Positions 15,720-24,844 of a DNA stretch of 64,000 bases are shown here, in pieces. Positions within the stretch are counted from its first letter, which is position 1, and each line of letters opens with the position of its first letter. The notes under the pieces were generated by a model, which was not told where the DNA came from, made no database searches, and saw only the letters and a list, made by a program, of their open reading frames with translations. Source of the stretch: DATEDA01 sp035286595 (GTDB lineage Bacteria; Pseudomonadota; Gammaproteobacteria; Burkholderiales; SG8-39). The translations under genes and the position numbers were made by a program. Location of the stretch: assembly GCA_035286595.1 (NCBI GenBank), contig DATEDA010000118.1, forward strand, positions 1 through 64,000. The letters are read 5' to 3'.

Positions 15720-17189
15720 ATGCCCACGACGCTCTCGTCCCTGCCGGTCGACCAGCTCCTCATCGTCATCGCGGTCCTCGTGGCCGGCCTGCTCGTCGGC
15801 GTCGTCGTGGCCTGGCTCGTCGCGAGCCGGTCGAGGACGGAAGCGCTGGAGCAGGCGGCGCTCCGCTTCGAGGTCACGCGCGCCCAGCTCACCGAGCGCG
15901 CGGGAGCGGCCGACCGCGAGCTCGCGGACGCGCGGGCGCAGCTCGTGGCCGAGAACGCCAGGCTCGAAGAGAAGCGCGCCTCGGTCACCGAGTTGCACGC
16001 GCGCGCCGAGAGCCTCGCGACCGAGCTGCGCCTCGAGCGCGAGGCGACGACCGGGAAGCTCGCCGAGGTCGAGCGCGCGCGCGAGCACCTCTCGCAGGCG
16101 TTCAGCGCGCTGTCGGCGGACGCGCTCAAGAGCAACAACCAGGCGTTCATCGACCTCGCGCAGGCGACGTTCGGCAAGCTCCAGGAAGCGGCGAAGGGCG
16201 AGCTCGAGAAGCGACAGGAGGCGATCGCCGAGCTCGTCAAGCCGGTGCGCGAGTCGCTCGACAAGTTCGACGTGAAGGTGCAGGAGATCGAGAAATCGCG
16301 CGTCGGCGCGTACGCCGAGCTCAGCCAGCAGGTGCGCTCGCTGGTCGAGACCCAGACCCAGCTGCGCAGCGAGACGTCGAACCTGGTCAAGGCCTTGCGC
16401 CAGCCGCACATCCGCGGGCGCTGGGGCGAGATGCAGCTCCGCCGCGTGGTCGAGATGGCGGGGATGCTCGCGTACTGCGACTTCGTCGAGCAGGAAAGCG
16501 CGGACACGGACGACGGCCGGCTGCGTCCGGACCTGATCGTGAAGCTGCCGGGCGGCAAGAACATCGTCGTCGACGCGAAGGCGCCGCTCAGCGCCTACCT
16601 CGACGCGGTCGAAGCCCCCGACGAGGAAACGCGCCGGGCGCGGCTCGCCGATCACGTGCGGCAGGTCCGCGACCACGTCCGGGCGCTCGGGCGCAAGTCC
16701 TACTGGGAGCAGTTCCAGCCGACGCCCGAGTTCGTCGTGCTCTTCGTGCCGGGCGAGGCGTTCTACCACGCCGCGCTCGAGCAGGACCCGTCGCTCATCG
16801 AGTTCAGCGTGGAGCAGGGCGTTACGCTCGCGGCGCCGACGACGCTGATCACGCTGCTGAAGGCGGTGGCGTACGGCTGGCGGCAGGAGGCGCTCGCCGA
16901 GAACGCGCGTCGGGTGAGCGAGCTGGGTGCCGAGCTCTACGCGCGGCTCGCGACGATGGGGGAACACTTCGCTGCAGTCGGCAGCAGGCTCGAGGCCGCG
17001 GTGAAGTCGTACAACCTCGCCGTCGGCTCGCTCGAGTCGCGCGTCCTGGTCAGCGCGCGGAAGTTTCGCGACTTGCAGGCCGTGCCGGGAGACGCGCTCC
17101 TCGAGCCGCCCTCGCCGATCGAGGTATTGCCACGCGAGGTCCGCGCCGAGGGTCTGCTCCCGGCCCCCGACGTCGCGGCGTCCGACTGA
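15720..17189 (+). CDS. rmuC: DNA recombination protein RmuC
   Basis: 489-aa protein with one N-terminal membrane segment (about residues 11-35), a long coiled coil to about residue 200, and the PD-(D/E)XK nuclease-like RmuC domain, with RGRWGEMQLRRVVE, RPDLIVKLPGGKNIVVDAKAP and SYWEQFQPTPEFVVLFVPGE. RmuC limits inversions at short inverted repeats in E. coli, and the fold implies a nuclease. The ATG at 15720 directly precedes the hydrophobic segment. Convergent with moeA; the two stop codons abut at 17189/17190. Confidence 0.93.
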   Translation: MPTTLSSLPVDQLLIVIAVLVAGLLVGVVVAWLVASRSRTEALEQAALRFEVTRAQLTERAGAADRELADARAQLVAENARLEEKRASVTELHARAESLATELRLEREATTGKLAEVERAREHLSQAFSALSADALKSNNQAFIDLAQATFGKLQEAAKGELEKRQEAIAELVKPVRESLDKFDVKVQEIEKSRVGAYAELSQQVRSLVETQTQLRSETSNLVKALRQPHIRGRWGEMQLRRVVEMAGMLAYCDFVEQESADTDDGRLRPDLIVKLPGGKNIVVDAKAPLSAYLDAVEAPDEETRRARLADHVRQVRDHVRALGRKSYWEQFQPTPEFVVLFVPGEAFYHAALEQDPSLIEFSVEQGVTLAAPTTLITLLKAVAYGWRQEALAENARRVSELGAELYARLATMGEHFAAVGSRLEAAVKSYNLAVGSLESRVLVSARKFRDLQAVPGDALLEPPSPIEVLPREVRAEGLLPAPDVAASD

Positions 17190-18455
17190 CTACGCGAGGC
17201 CGTCCATCAGCTGGACGCTGACCAGGTCGCCGGCCTTCACGTCGCCGCGCTCGTGCTCGAGCACGATGAAGCAGTTGGCCTCGGACATCGAGCGGAGCAC
17301 GCCGGAACCCTGGGTGCCGGTGATGCCCACCTGCCAGTGTCCGTCGGCGGCGCGCGAGAGAATGCCCCGCTGGTACTCGGTGCGGCCGGGCTTCTTGCGC
17401 AGCGCTGCCGTGCACGGGACGCGCACCATGGGCAAGACGAAATCGTCGGTCCGGCCGGCGAGCGTGAGCAGCGCGTCGCGCACGAACTCGTAGAACGTCA
17501 CCATCACCGCGACCGGGTTGCCAGGCAGCCCGAAGAAGTACGCGTCGCCGATCCGGCCGAACGCCATCGGCCGTCCCGGGCGCATCGCGATCTTCCAGAA
17601 CAGCACCTCCCCGAGCCGCGCGAGGAGGCTCCGCGTGAAGTCGGCTTCGCCGACCGACACGCCGCCCGAGCTGACGATGGCGTCAGCCGTGGCGGCGGCC
17701 TGCTTGAACGCCCGCTCGAGCGCCGCCGGGTCGTCGCGCACGACGCCCATGTCGATCACGTCGACGCCCAGGCGCGCGAGCATCCCGTAGATCGTGTAGC
17801 GGTTGGAGTCGTAGACCTCGCCCTCCTTGAGCGCCGCGCCGATCGAGGCCAGCTCGTCGCCGGTCGAGAAGAAGGCGACGCGGAGCTTCCGCCGCACTGC
17901 GACCTCGGCGAGGCCGAGGGAGGCGAGGAGTCCGAGCTCCGCGGGCCGCACCGGGTAGCCCGCCCGCAGCACGATGCGGCCCAGCGCGAGGTCCTCGCCG
18001 GCGAGCCGGCGGTTCTGGCCGGTCTTCTGCCCCGGGGGCACCACGATGCGGTCGCCTTCGGCGCGGACGACCTCCTGGATCACGACGGTATCGGTTCCCG
18101 GAGGCATCACCGCGCCGGTCATCACGCGCACGCATTCGCCCGCGCCGACCCGGCCCTCGAAGACGCGACCGGCGAACGCCGTGCCCAGCTCACGCAGGAC
18201 CGTCTCGCGGCCCGGATCGAGGTCGGCGCCGCGCACCGCCCAGCCGTCCATGGCCGAGTTGTCGTGCGCCGGGACGTTCACCGTCGACACCACGTCCTCG
18301 CCGAGCACGCGACCGAGGCTCGCGCGCACCGCGACCCGCTCGTTCGCGGCGATCGGCGCGAGCAACTGACGGATGACCTCGCGCGCCTTGTCGACCGGGA
18401 GCGCATCGGGGTCGTAGCCGTCCAGGCAGCTCACGATGTGCTTGAGCGAGCTCAT
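17190..18455 (-). CDS. moeA: molybdopterin molybdenumtransferase MoeA (copy 1)
   Basis: Inserts molybdate (or tungstate) into adenylylated molybdopterin. The 421-aa protein carries DNSAMDGWAVR, FSTGDEL, the SSGGVSVGEADF loop, and FGLPGNPVAVMVTF. It closes the moaA-fdhD-mobA-moeA operon, with its ATG overlapping the mobA stop by 4 nt. A second moeA lies at 39.1 kb. The two are clearly different sequences, so one may be specialised, for example for tungsten versus molybdenum; sequence alone does not decide this. Confidence 0.93.
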   Translation of the reverse strand: MSSLKHIVSCLDGYDPDALPVDKAREVIRQLLAPIAANERVAVRASLGRVLGEDVVSTVNVPAHDNSAMDGWAVRGADLDPGRETVLRELGTAFAGRVFEGRVGAGECVRVMTGAVMPPGTDTVVIQEVVRAEGDRIVVPPGQKTGQNRRLAGEDLALGRIVLRAGYPVRPAELGLLASLGLAEVAVRRKLRVAFFSTGDELASIGAALKEGEVYDSNRYTIYGMLARLGVDVIDMGVVRDDPAALERAFKQAAATADAIVSSGGVSVGEADFTRSLLARLGEVLFWKIAMRPGRPMAFGRIGDAYFFGLPGNPVAVMVTFYEFVRDALLTLAGRTDDFVLPMVRVPCTAALRKKPGRTEYQRGILSRAADGHWQVGITGTQGSGVLRSMSEANCFIVLEHERGDVKAGDLVSVQLMDGLA

Positions 18456-19048
18456 CCCCGCTTCTCGAACTCCGTCAGCTCGTCCCGGGTGTTGATGTTG
18501 GAGAAGGCCTCCGCCTCGTCGTCGAACGGCACCTCGATGACCTTCAGGGCGGCGTACCACGCGTCGATCTTGCGCCCACCCCCCTCGAGGAACCCGGCCA
18601 GATGCGTCGACAGCGACTCGCGCACCAGCGCGAACACCGGGTGCGGCTGGTCGCCGGTCTTCGCCACCGCGAGGTCGGCATGGTTCGCCACGAGCGCCGC
18701 GTGCAGGCGTGAAACGAGGTCGTGCGGCAGGAAGGGCGAGTCGCAGGGCACGGTCACCAGGAACGGGTGAACATTGACCTTCAGGCCCGCGTGCAATCCG
18801 GCGAGCGGGCCGGCGAAGCCGCCGATCTGGTCGCTCACGACGCGGCAGCCGTAGCGCGCGTACTCGACCTGGTGCTGGTTGGCGTTGATGACGACCTCGG
18901 TGACCTGCGGCTTCAGCCGCTCGAGCACCCACTCGACCATCGGCCGGCCGCGCAGCAGTTGCAGGCCCTTGTCGACGCCGCCCATCCGACGGCCCTGGCC
19001 GCCGGCGAGGATGAGCCCGGTGACCCGGACGGGGTCGCGGAGGTCCAC
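18452..19048 (-). CDS. mobA: molybdenum cofactor guanylyltransferase MobA
   Basis: 198-aa nucleotidyltransferase that joins GMP to Mo-molybdopterin to give the bis-MGD cofactor used by DMSO-reductase family enzymes such as the formate dehydrogenase encoded nearby. The signature LILAGGQGRRMGGVDKG is near the N-terminus, and VPCDSPFLP holds the metal-binding Asp. The start is GTG at 19048, sharing one base with the fdhD stop (TAGTG). Third gene of the moaA operon. Confidence 0.93.
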   Translation of the reverse strand: MDLRDPVRVTGLILAGGQGRRMGGVDKGLQLLRGRPMVEWVLERLKPQVTEVVINANQHQVEYARYGCRVVSDQIGGFAGPLAGLHAGLKVNVHPFLVTVPCDSPFLPHDLVSRLHAALVANHADLAVAKTGDQPHPVFALVRESLSTHLAGFLEGGGRKIDAWYAALKVIEVPFDDEAEAFSNINTRDELTEFEKRG

Positions 19049-19896
19049 TACGCCAGCATCGTCGGCATCGCGGTCTTCACGAACCGATGCTTGCCGGTGA
19101 AGAGCAGGTAGTGCCGGTTCACCGCCCGTCCAAGCATCGTGAGGCCGACCTTGTCGGCGATCCGCCAGCCCATCTGCGTGAGCCCGGAGCGCGAGACCAG
19201 GAACGGGATGCGCATCTGCGCGCACTTGATCACCATCTCGGAGGTGAGCCGCCCGGTGGTGTAGAAGATCTTGTCGGAGCCGTCGACGCCGTCGAGCCAC
19301 ATCTGGCCGGCGATCGCGTCGACCGCGTTGTGGCGGCCGACGTCCTCGACGAAGGTGATGATCCGGCTCGCGCCGTCGTCGTTCGTCGCGAGCGCGCAGC
19401 CGTGCACCGCGCCGGCGGTCTTGTAGATCGTCTCGTGCCGGCGAACGAGGTCGAGCAGCGCGTACAGCGTCTCCTCGGTGAGCCGGACATCCTCGCGCAG
19501 CTTGATCGACTCGACCTCCTCCATGAGATCGCCGAACACCGTCCCCTGGCCGCAACCGGTGGTCACCGTGCGCTTCTTCATCTTGTCGGCGAGTCCCTTG
19601 ATCCCCTTGCGCGTGGTGACGACGACCGAATCGGTCTCCCAGTCGACCTGGACCGCGGCGATCTCCTGGAGCGAGCGCGCGAGCCGCTGGTTGCGGAGGT
19701 AGCCGATCGCGAGTGCCTCGGGCGCCTGGCCGAGCGTCATCAGCGTGACGATCTCGCGCTTGTCGACGTAGAGCGTGAGCGGGTGCTCGCCGGCGATCGG
19801 CGTCGGCAGCGCCTCGCCGCGCTCGTTCAGCGCCTCGACGTCGAAGGTCGCCGGGCGCGCGGCGTTGGTCAGTTGCGGCCTGGAGGGGGTCTTCAT
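19048..19896 (-). CDS. fdhD: formate dehydrogenase sulfurtransferase FdhD
   Basis: 282-aa FdhD, needed to sulfurate the Mo/W-bisMGD cofactor of formate dehydrogenase with sulfur from a cysteine desulfurase. It matches the family along its length, with FVEDVGRHNAVDAIAG, FYTTGRLTSEMV and a C-terminal SRSGLTQMG-type block. The active-site loop reads TTGCGQG, so Cys115 is present but the second Cys of the CGxC motif of E. coli FdhD is Gly118. The start ATG at 19896 overlaps the moaA stop by 4 nt, placing it in the cofactor operon that diverges from the formate dehydrogenase genes. Confidence 0.95.
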   Translation of the reverse strand: MKTPSRPQLTNAARPATFDVEALNERGEALPTPIAGEHPLTLYVDKREIVTLMTLGQAPEALAIGYLRNQRLARSLQEIAAVQVDWETDSVVVTTRKGIKGLADKMKKRTVTTGCGQGTVFGDLMEEVESIKLREDVRLTEETLYALLDLVRRHETIYKTAGAVHGCALATNDDGASRIITFVEDVGRHNAVDAIAGQMWLDGVDGSDKIFYTTGRLTSEMVIKCAQMRIPFLVSRSGLTQMGWRIADKVGLTMLGRAVNRHYLLFTGKHRFVKTAMPTMLA

Positions 19897-20981
19897 CCGC
19901 CGATGTACGACATCTCGATCTTGCGGCTCTTCGCGGTCTCCGCGGTACGGATCTCCGAGTAGCGGTCGGACCGCGCGCGCCAGATTCCGGCGATCGCGCC
20001 CTCGATGTCGCGATCGGACGCGGCACCGCGCAGCAGCGCGCGCAGATCGTAGCCGGAGGCGGCGAAGAGACAGGTGTAGAGCATGCCGTCGGTCGAGAGC
20101 CGGGCGCGGGTGCAGGTCCGGCAGAACGCCTGCGTGACCGATGAGATCACGCCGATCTCGCCGCTGCCGTCGCGGTAGCGCCAGCGCTCGGCGACCTCGC
20201 CGAAGTAGTTCGCGTCCACCGGCTCGACGGCGAGCTCGGCGGCGATGCGCCGAACGACCTCCGCGGAGGGCACGACGTCGTCCATGCGCCAGCCGTTCGA
20301 GCTGCCCACGTCCATGAACTCGATGAAGCGCACGATGTGGCCGGTGCCCTTGAACCGCCGCGCCATCGCGACGATGGTGTGGTCGTTCACGCCGCGCTTG
20401 ACGACCATGTTGATCTTGACCGGGGCGAGCCCGGCCGCGGTCGCCGCGTCGATCCCCTCGAGCACCCGGGCGACCGGGAAGTCGACGTCGTTCATCGTCC
20501 GGAACACCTCGTCGTCGAGCGAGTCGAGGCTGACGGTCACGCGCTGCAGCCCCGCGTCCTTGAGCGAGCGCGCCTTGTGCGCGAGCACCGAGCCGTTGGT
20601 CGTGAGCGTGAGGTCGAGGCCGCCGAGCGCGGCGAGCATCTCGATCAGCCGCTCGAGGCCCTTCCGCAGGAGCGGCTCGCCGCCCGTGAGCCGGATCTTC
20701 TCGGTGCCGTGCGCCTTGAAGATGCGGGCGAGGCGGGTGATCTCCTCGAACGACAGCACCTCGCTCCGCGGCAGGAACTCGTAGCCGGGACCGAAGATGT
20801 CCTTCGGCATGCAATAGGTGCAGCGGAAGTTGCAGCGGTCGGTCACCGAGATCCTCAGGTCGCGCAGCGGCCGCGCGAGCGTGTCCGCGGACGGCGCGGA
20901 GCGCTCGGCATCGCTTGTCCCCACGCGAGGCAGGGGCATTGCGCGCCGCGTGTCGACGAGGGGGATCACTCGGTCGGTCAT
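19893..20981 (-). CDS. moaA: GTP 3',8-cyclase MoaA
   Basis: Radical-SAM enzyme for the first step of molybdenum cofactor synthesis (GTP to 3',8-cyclo-GTP). The 362-aa product has the SAM-cluster motif CNFRCTYC (Cys50, 54, 57), the TGGEPLLR motif and the C-terminal second-cluster motif FCRTCTRARLSTDG. The family's C-terminal double glycine is present (SYIGG). ATG at 20981 is chosen; upstream in-frame codons would add an unconserved extension. First gene of the minus-strand operon, divergent from the DUF3305-formate dehydrogenase operon across about 80 bp. MoaC is not encoded in this window. Confidence 0.94.
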   Translation of the reverse strand: MTDRVIPLVDTRRAMPLPRVGTSDAERSAPSADTLARPLRDLRISVTDRCNFRCTYCMPKDIFGPGYEFLPRSEVLSFEEITRLARIFKAHGTEKIRLTGGEPLLRKGLERLIEMLAALGGLDLTLTTNGSVLAHKARSLKDAGLQRVTVSLDSLDDEVFRTMNDVDFPVARVLEGIDAATAAGLAPVKINMVVKRGVNDHTIVAMARRFKGTGHIVRFIEFMDVGSSNGWRMDDVVPSAEVVRRIAAELAVEPVDANYFGEVAERWRYRDGSGEIGVISSVTQAFCRTCTRARLSTDGMLYTCLFAASGYDLRALLRGAASDRDIEGAIAGIWRARSDRYSEIRTAETAKSRKIEMSYIGG

Positions 20982-21060
20982 GTCAAAGCTTGCCTCGGTC
21001 CACCGGAACCACGCATCATAGGTGCCGGGATCGCACCGGTCTCCATATTGCTCGCAACCC

Positions 21061-21546
21061 GTGAATTCTAGTGAGAAAGGGACGTCTGCTCCAGGTGTGC
21101 CGATCGCCGTGGTCATGGAGCGGCAACGGCTTGCGAACCGGTGGCAATCGGAGCGCTGGGAACCGGTCGAGATCGTCCCCGACCCGGGCGAGGCCGGGAC
21201 GCGTCTGCTGATGGAGGACAGCGAGCGTGCGCGATGGTTGCATCCCGGGTTCGCGATCGAGCTCCACCGCGACGAGGCGGAGGGCTACTACCTCAACCTC
21301 ACCACGGCGGCGCCCTACGTCTTCGTGATGTGGCGGCTGGAAGACGGCCTGGCGACGCCGAAGGTGGTCACGGTGAGCTACCACGAGGCCGGGCGCATGA
21401 TGGACGGCGGCGAGCAGGTCGACGGCGTGCCGATGCCGCCGGGCCTCATGGCGTGGGTGGACGAGTTCGTGCGTACGCACTACCGGCCGGAGCCGAAGAA
21501 GCAGAGGATCCGGCCGCCGTCGTTCAAGGGCGCGAAGCGAGATTGA
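21061..21546 (+). CDS. DUF3305 domain protein
   Basis: 161-aa cytoplasmic protein of unknown function, recognised by PIAVVMERQRLANRWQSERW and the MPPGLMAWVDEFVRTHY C-terminus. DUF3305 genes are typically found just before DUF3306 and formate dehydrogenase genes in proteobacteria, as here, so a role in maturation of that enzyme is likely but not shown. The start is uncertain: GTG 21061 is used, with GTG 21097 and ATG 21115 also in frame. First gene of a ten-gene operon. Confidence 0.85.
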   Translation: MNSSEKGTSAPGVPIAVVMERQRLANRWQSERWEPVEIVPDPGEAGTRLLMEDSERARWLHPGFAIELHRDEAEGYYLNLTTAAPYVFVMWRLEDGLATPKVVTVSYHEAGRMMDGGEQVDGVPMPPGLMAWVDEFVRTHYRPEPKKQRIRPPSFKGAKRD

Positions 21547-21550
21547 TTGG

Positions 21551-22114
21551 ATGTCGAGCGAGGGCGACTTCCTGAACCGCTGGTCGCGGCGCAAGCACGC
21601 CGCGCGCCGCGGCGCGGCCTTGCCCGAGCCTGATCCGCCGCCGGCGACTGAAGCTCCGCCTGCTTCGTCGCCATCGATGCCGGCAGCAGAGGCGCCTGCG
21701 CCGGAGTTGCCACCGGTGGACTCGCTGAAGGGCCTCGAGTCCGAGTACAAGGACTTCCTGCGCCCGGATGTCGATCCCGCGACGCGGAGTGCCGCGCTGA
21801 GAAAGCTCTTCGGCGATCCGCACTTCAACCAGATGGACGGGCTCGACACCTATATCGACGACTACTCGAAGGAAGATCCGATCCCGCCCGCGATGCTGCG
21901 TGCGCTCAACCAGGCGCGCACCCTTGGGCTGTTCGAGAAGGAGGAGCGGGAGGAGGAGGAGGAGAAGAGAAGGGCGGAAGGTTCCACGACCGAGCCGACC
22001 CCCGCCGCGACGCCGACGGAAACGACCGCGCTGGAGCCGCCTGCCGAGCCGCCGTCCGTCGAACCGACTGCACCGTCACCAGCCGAGCAGACCACGAAGA
22101 CGTCGGGGGCGTGA
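21551..22114 (+). CDS. DUF3306 domain protein
   Basis: 187-aa protein. The conserved part is residues 1-115, beginning FLNRWSRRK and continuing through a short acidic/helical block with FFGDPHFNQMDGLDTY-like sequence. The C-terminal third is a low-complexity Glu/Thr/Pro/Ala tail. Function unknown. It starts 4 nt after DUF3305 and ends 1 nt before the poly-ferredoxin gene, so it belongs to the same translational unit, and the pairing with formate dehydrogenase accessory genes is conserved. Confidence 0.85.
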   Translation: MSSEGDFLNRWSRRKHAARRGAALPEPDPPPATEAPPASSPSMPAAEAPAPELPPVDSLKGLESEYKDFLRPDVDPATRSAALRKLFGDPHFNQMDGLDTYIDDYSKEDPIPPAMLRALNQARTLGLFEKEEREEEEEKRRAEGSTTEPTPAATPTETTALEPPAEPPSVEPTAPSPAEQTTKTSGA

Positions 22115-22115
22115 G

Positions 22116-24200
22116 ATGGCGCTCGACGACAAGACGCTGAAAGTCTGCAACTGCAACCGCACGATGGCGCTCGATGCCAAGGCGCTCGGGGCCGCGTTGC
22201 AGCTGCGCTCGCCCCTCACGATCCACACCGAACTGTGCCGCAAGGAGGTGGCGGAGTTCGGCGCGGCGCTCGCCGGCGGCGAGTGCGTCGTGGCGTGCAC
22301 CCAGGAGGCGCCGCTCTTTGCCGAGCTGAACGAGCAGGCGGGCGCCAAGACCGACCTCAGGTTCGTGAACATCCGCGAGGTGGCCGGGTGGTCAGCCGAG
22401 GGCGACAAGGCGACGGCGAAGATCGCCGCGCTCCTGGCGCTCGCCGAGCTGCCGGAGCCGGAGCCGGTGCCGAGCGTCTCCTACCAGTCGAACGGACAGC
22501 TCCTCGTGATCGGACCGGCGGACGTGGCCGTGCAATGGGCGGAGCGGCTGGCCGGCGAGCTCGAGGTGAGCGCATTGATCACCACTTCGCGCGGCGGCGA
22601 ACTCCCGCTCGAGCGGCGCTACCCGGTCTGGTCGGGCCGGGTGAAGTCGATCACGGGCTGGCTCGGCGCGTTCGAGGTCGAGTGGGAACAGACGAACCCG
22701 ATCGACCTCGACGTCTGCACCCGCTGCAACGCCTGCATCCGCGCCTGTCCGGAAAGCGCGATCGATTTCACCTATCAGATCGACCTGGACCGGTGCAAGG
22801 CGCACCGCGAGTGCGTCAAGGCGTGCGGGCCGGTCAACGCGATCGACTTCGAGCGCCAGGAGCGCGCCCACCACGAGCGCTTCGATCTCGTTCTCGATCT
22901 CTCCGCCACGCCGATCCTGAAGGTGCCGCAGAAGCCGCAGGGCTATCTCGCGCCCGGCCGCGACCCGCTGGACCAGGCGCTCGCCGCGGCCGAGCTCGCC
23001 CGCCTGGTGGGCGAGTTCGAGAAGCCGAAGTTCTTCGCCTACAACGAGCGGATCTGCGCGCACGGCCGGTCCGGCAAGGTGGGCTGCACCGCCTGCATCG
23101 ACGTGTGCTCGACCAACGCCATCTCGGCCGACGGCGACAAGGTCAAGGTCGAACCCCATCTTTGCGCCGGCTGCGGCGGGTGCGCGACCGTCTGCCCGTC
23201 CGGCGCGATGACGTACGCGAGTCCCCGGGTCCCGGACCTGGGCGCTCGGCTGAAGCGGCTGCTCGCCGTCTACGGACGGGCCGGCGGCCGGGACGCCGCG
23301 ATCCTGTTGCACAATGCGACCGACGGTCGGGATCTGATCGCACGCCTCGCGCGGCGCGGGAAAGGGCTTCCGGCGCGCGTGATCCCGCTCGAGTTGTTTC
23401 ACGTCGCCTCCGCAGGGATCGATACGCTGCTCGCCGCGATCGCCTACGGGGCAAGCCAGGTACTCGTTCTGGCGTGCGGGACCGAAGCGGACGAATACGG
23501 CGCCGCGATCGAGCGGCAGATGGGGTACGCGCAGGCGATTCTGAACGGCCTCGGTTACACCGGCACCCATTTCCGGTTCGTTCACGCGGCCGATCACGGC
23601 GCGCTCGAGCGCGCCGTGTGGGAGCTCGCGCCGGCACGAACCGTGGCGCGGCCGGCGACCTTCAACCTCTCGCCCGAGAAGCGCACGACGCTCGAGTTCA
23701 TCTTCGGCCACCTGGCGGGGGAGGCTCCGACGCCGCGCGACGAGGTGCCGCTCGGGGCCGGTGCGCCCTACGGCCGCGTCGACGTCAACAAGCAGACCTG
23801 TACGCTCTGCATGGCGTGCGTCGGCGCCTGTCCCGAGTCGGCCCTGGTCGACGGCCGGGACACCCCCGCCCTCAAGTTCATCGAGCGGAACTGCGTGCAG
23901 TGCGGGCTGTGCGTCACCACCTGTCCCGAGAACGCGCTCGCGCTCGTCCCGAGGTTGCTGCTCTCCCCGGTCGCCAAGCAGGAGGTCGTTCTCAACGAAG
24001 CCGAACCGTTCAGCTGCGTGCGCTGCGGGAAGCCGTTCGGGACCCGGCAGATGATCGACGTGATGCTGGGCCGGCTGGGCACCCATTCGATGTTCGCGGC
24101 CGAAGGCGCGCTGCGACGCCTGCAGATGTGCGCCGACTGTCGCGTGATCGACATGATGGAGAACAAGGACGAGGCATCGATCCTCGACCCGAAACAATGA
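22116..24200 (+). CDS. poly-4Fe-4S ferredoxin-like protein of the formate dehydrogenase operon
   Basis: 694-aa cytoplasmic iron-sulfur protein without a signal peptide. Cysteine motifs occur in order: CNC at 11-13, CTRCNACIRACP at 201, CKAHRECVKAC at 227, CTACIDVC at 324, CAGCGGCATVCP at 350, CTLCMACVGACP at 562, CVQCGLCVTTCP at 593, and a possible metal site CVRC/CADC at 634-675. That allows several [4Fe-4S] clusters plus a C-terminal metal site. Between the cluster pairs lies an alpha/beta region (about 370-540) ending in a STPEKRTTLEF-like block. It may carry electrons or supply clusters during enzyme assembly; the role is not established. Confidence 0.85.
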   Translation: MALDDKTLKVCNCNRTMALDAKALGAALQLRSPLTIHTELCRKEVAEFGAALAGGECVVACTQEAPLFAELNEQAGAKTDLRFVNIREVAGWSAEGDKATAKIAALLALAELPEPEPVPSVSYQSNGQLLVIGPADVAVQWAERLAGELEVSALITTSRGGELPLERRYPVWSGRVKSITGWLGAFEVEWEQTNPIDLDVCTRCNACIRACPESAIDFTYQIDLDRCKAHRECVKACGPVNAIDFERQERAHHERFDLVLDLSATPILKVPQKPQGYLAPGRDPLDQALAAAELARLVGEFEKPKFFAYNERICAHGRSGKVGCTACIDVCSTNAISADGDKVKVEPHLCAGCGGCATVCPSGAMTYASPRVPDLGARLKRLLAVYGRAGGRDAAILLHNATDGRDLIARLARRGKGLPARVIPLELFHVASAGIDTLLAAIAYGASQVLVLACGTEADEYGAAIERQMGYAQAILNGLGYTGTHFRFVHAADHGALERAVWELAPARTVARPATFNLSPEKRTTLEFIFGHLAGEAPTPRDEVPLGAGAPYGRVDVNKQTCTLCMACVGACPESALVDGRDTPALKFIERNCVQCGLCVTTCPENALALVPRLLLSPVAKQEVVLNEAEPFSCVRCGKPFGTRQMIDVMLGRLGTHSMFAAEGALRRLQMCADCRVIDMMENKDEASILDPKQ

Positions 24201-24823
24201 CCGGCGAGGCGACGCCCCACGCCGCGCCCGTTGAGGTGGCGCCCGAGGACCAGGCCCGGGCCGAGTTCTACGCGCTGCTCGGCCGGCTCTGGTACGCCGC
24301 GCCCGACCAGGTGCTCCTCGATGCGATCGCCAATGCCCCGCCGCTCACGGCCGAGGGCGCCCACGGGGCGCTGGCCGAGGCCTGGCGCCAGCTGCAGGCC
24401 GCGGCGGCGGCGGCCGATCCCGCAGCTGTAGCCGACGAATACGACGCCGTGCTCGTGGGAGTAGGCAAGGCGGAAGTCACTCCTTACGTCTCGCACTATC
24501 TCGTCGAGACGGGCAGGGAACGAGTCCTTGTTGCGCTGCGAGACGAGATGGCGGAGCTCGGGCTGGGACGTGTTGGTGCAACGCACGAGCCCGAAGACCA
24601 CTTTGCGGCGCTATGCGAAGTGATGCGGCATCTCGTCGGGGAGGGCGCCGGTGATGCTGCGATGCAGCAGCAAAAGAACTTCTTCACTCGCTATATGAAC
24701 CGCGCTTACAATCCGCTTACCGATCAGGTGACCGCCTCCAGCAAAACAAGCTTCTATAAGCATGTCGCGCGCTTCACGAAAGCGTTCTGCGACGTGGAGG
24801 CGGCTTCTTTAGACATGCTCTAA
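24197..24823 (+). CDS. TorD/DmsD-family maturation chaperone
   Basis: 208-aa all-helical chaperone. Its N-terminus has the typical ARAEFYALLGRLWYAAPD, and mid-protein shows EYDAVLVGVGKAEVTPYVSHYL followed by LRDEMAELGLGR and HEPEDHFAALCEVM, the TorD/NarJ family hallmarks. It should bind the twin-arginine signal of the alpha subunit (and perhaps the 65-aa Tat peptide) until cofactor is inserted. ATG 24197 overlaps the ferredoxin stop by 4 nt. Confidence 0.9.
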   Translation: MTGEATPHAAPVEVAPEDQARAEFYALLGRLWYAAPDQVLLDAIANAPPLTAEGAHGALAEAWRQLQAAAAAADPAAVADEYDAVLVGVGKAEVTPYVSHYLVETGRERVLVALRDEMAELGLGRVGATHEPEDHFAALCEVMRHLVGEGAGDAAMQQQKNFFTRYMNRAYNPLTDQVTASSKTSFYKHVARFTKAFCDVEAASLDML

Positions 24824-24844
24824 CTCCCCAGAAGGAGACGAACG

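Noticed and set aside
14061..16967. N-terminal extension of the acyl-CoA synthetase into rmuC
   Set aside because: The added residues are the antisense of rmuC; conserved protein begins at the ATG at 15656.
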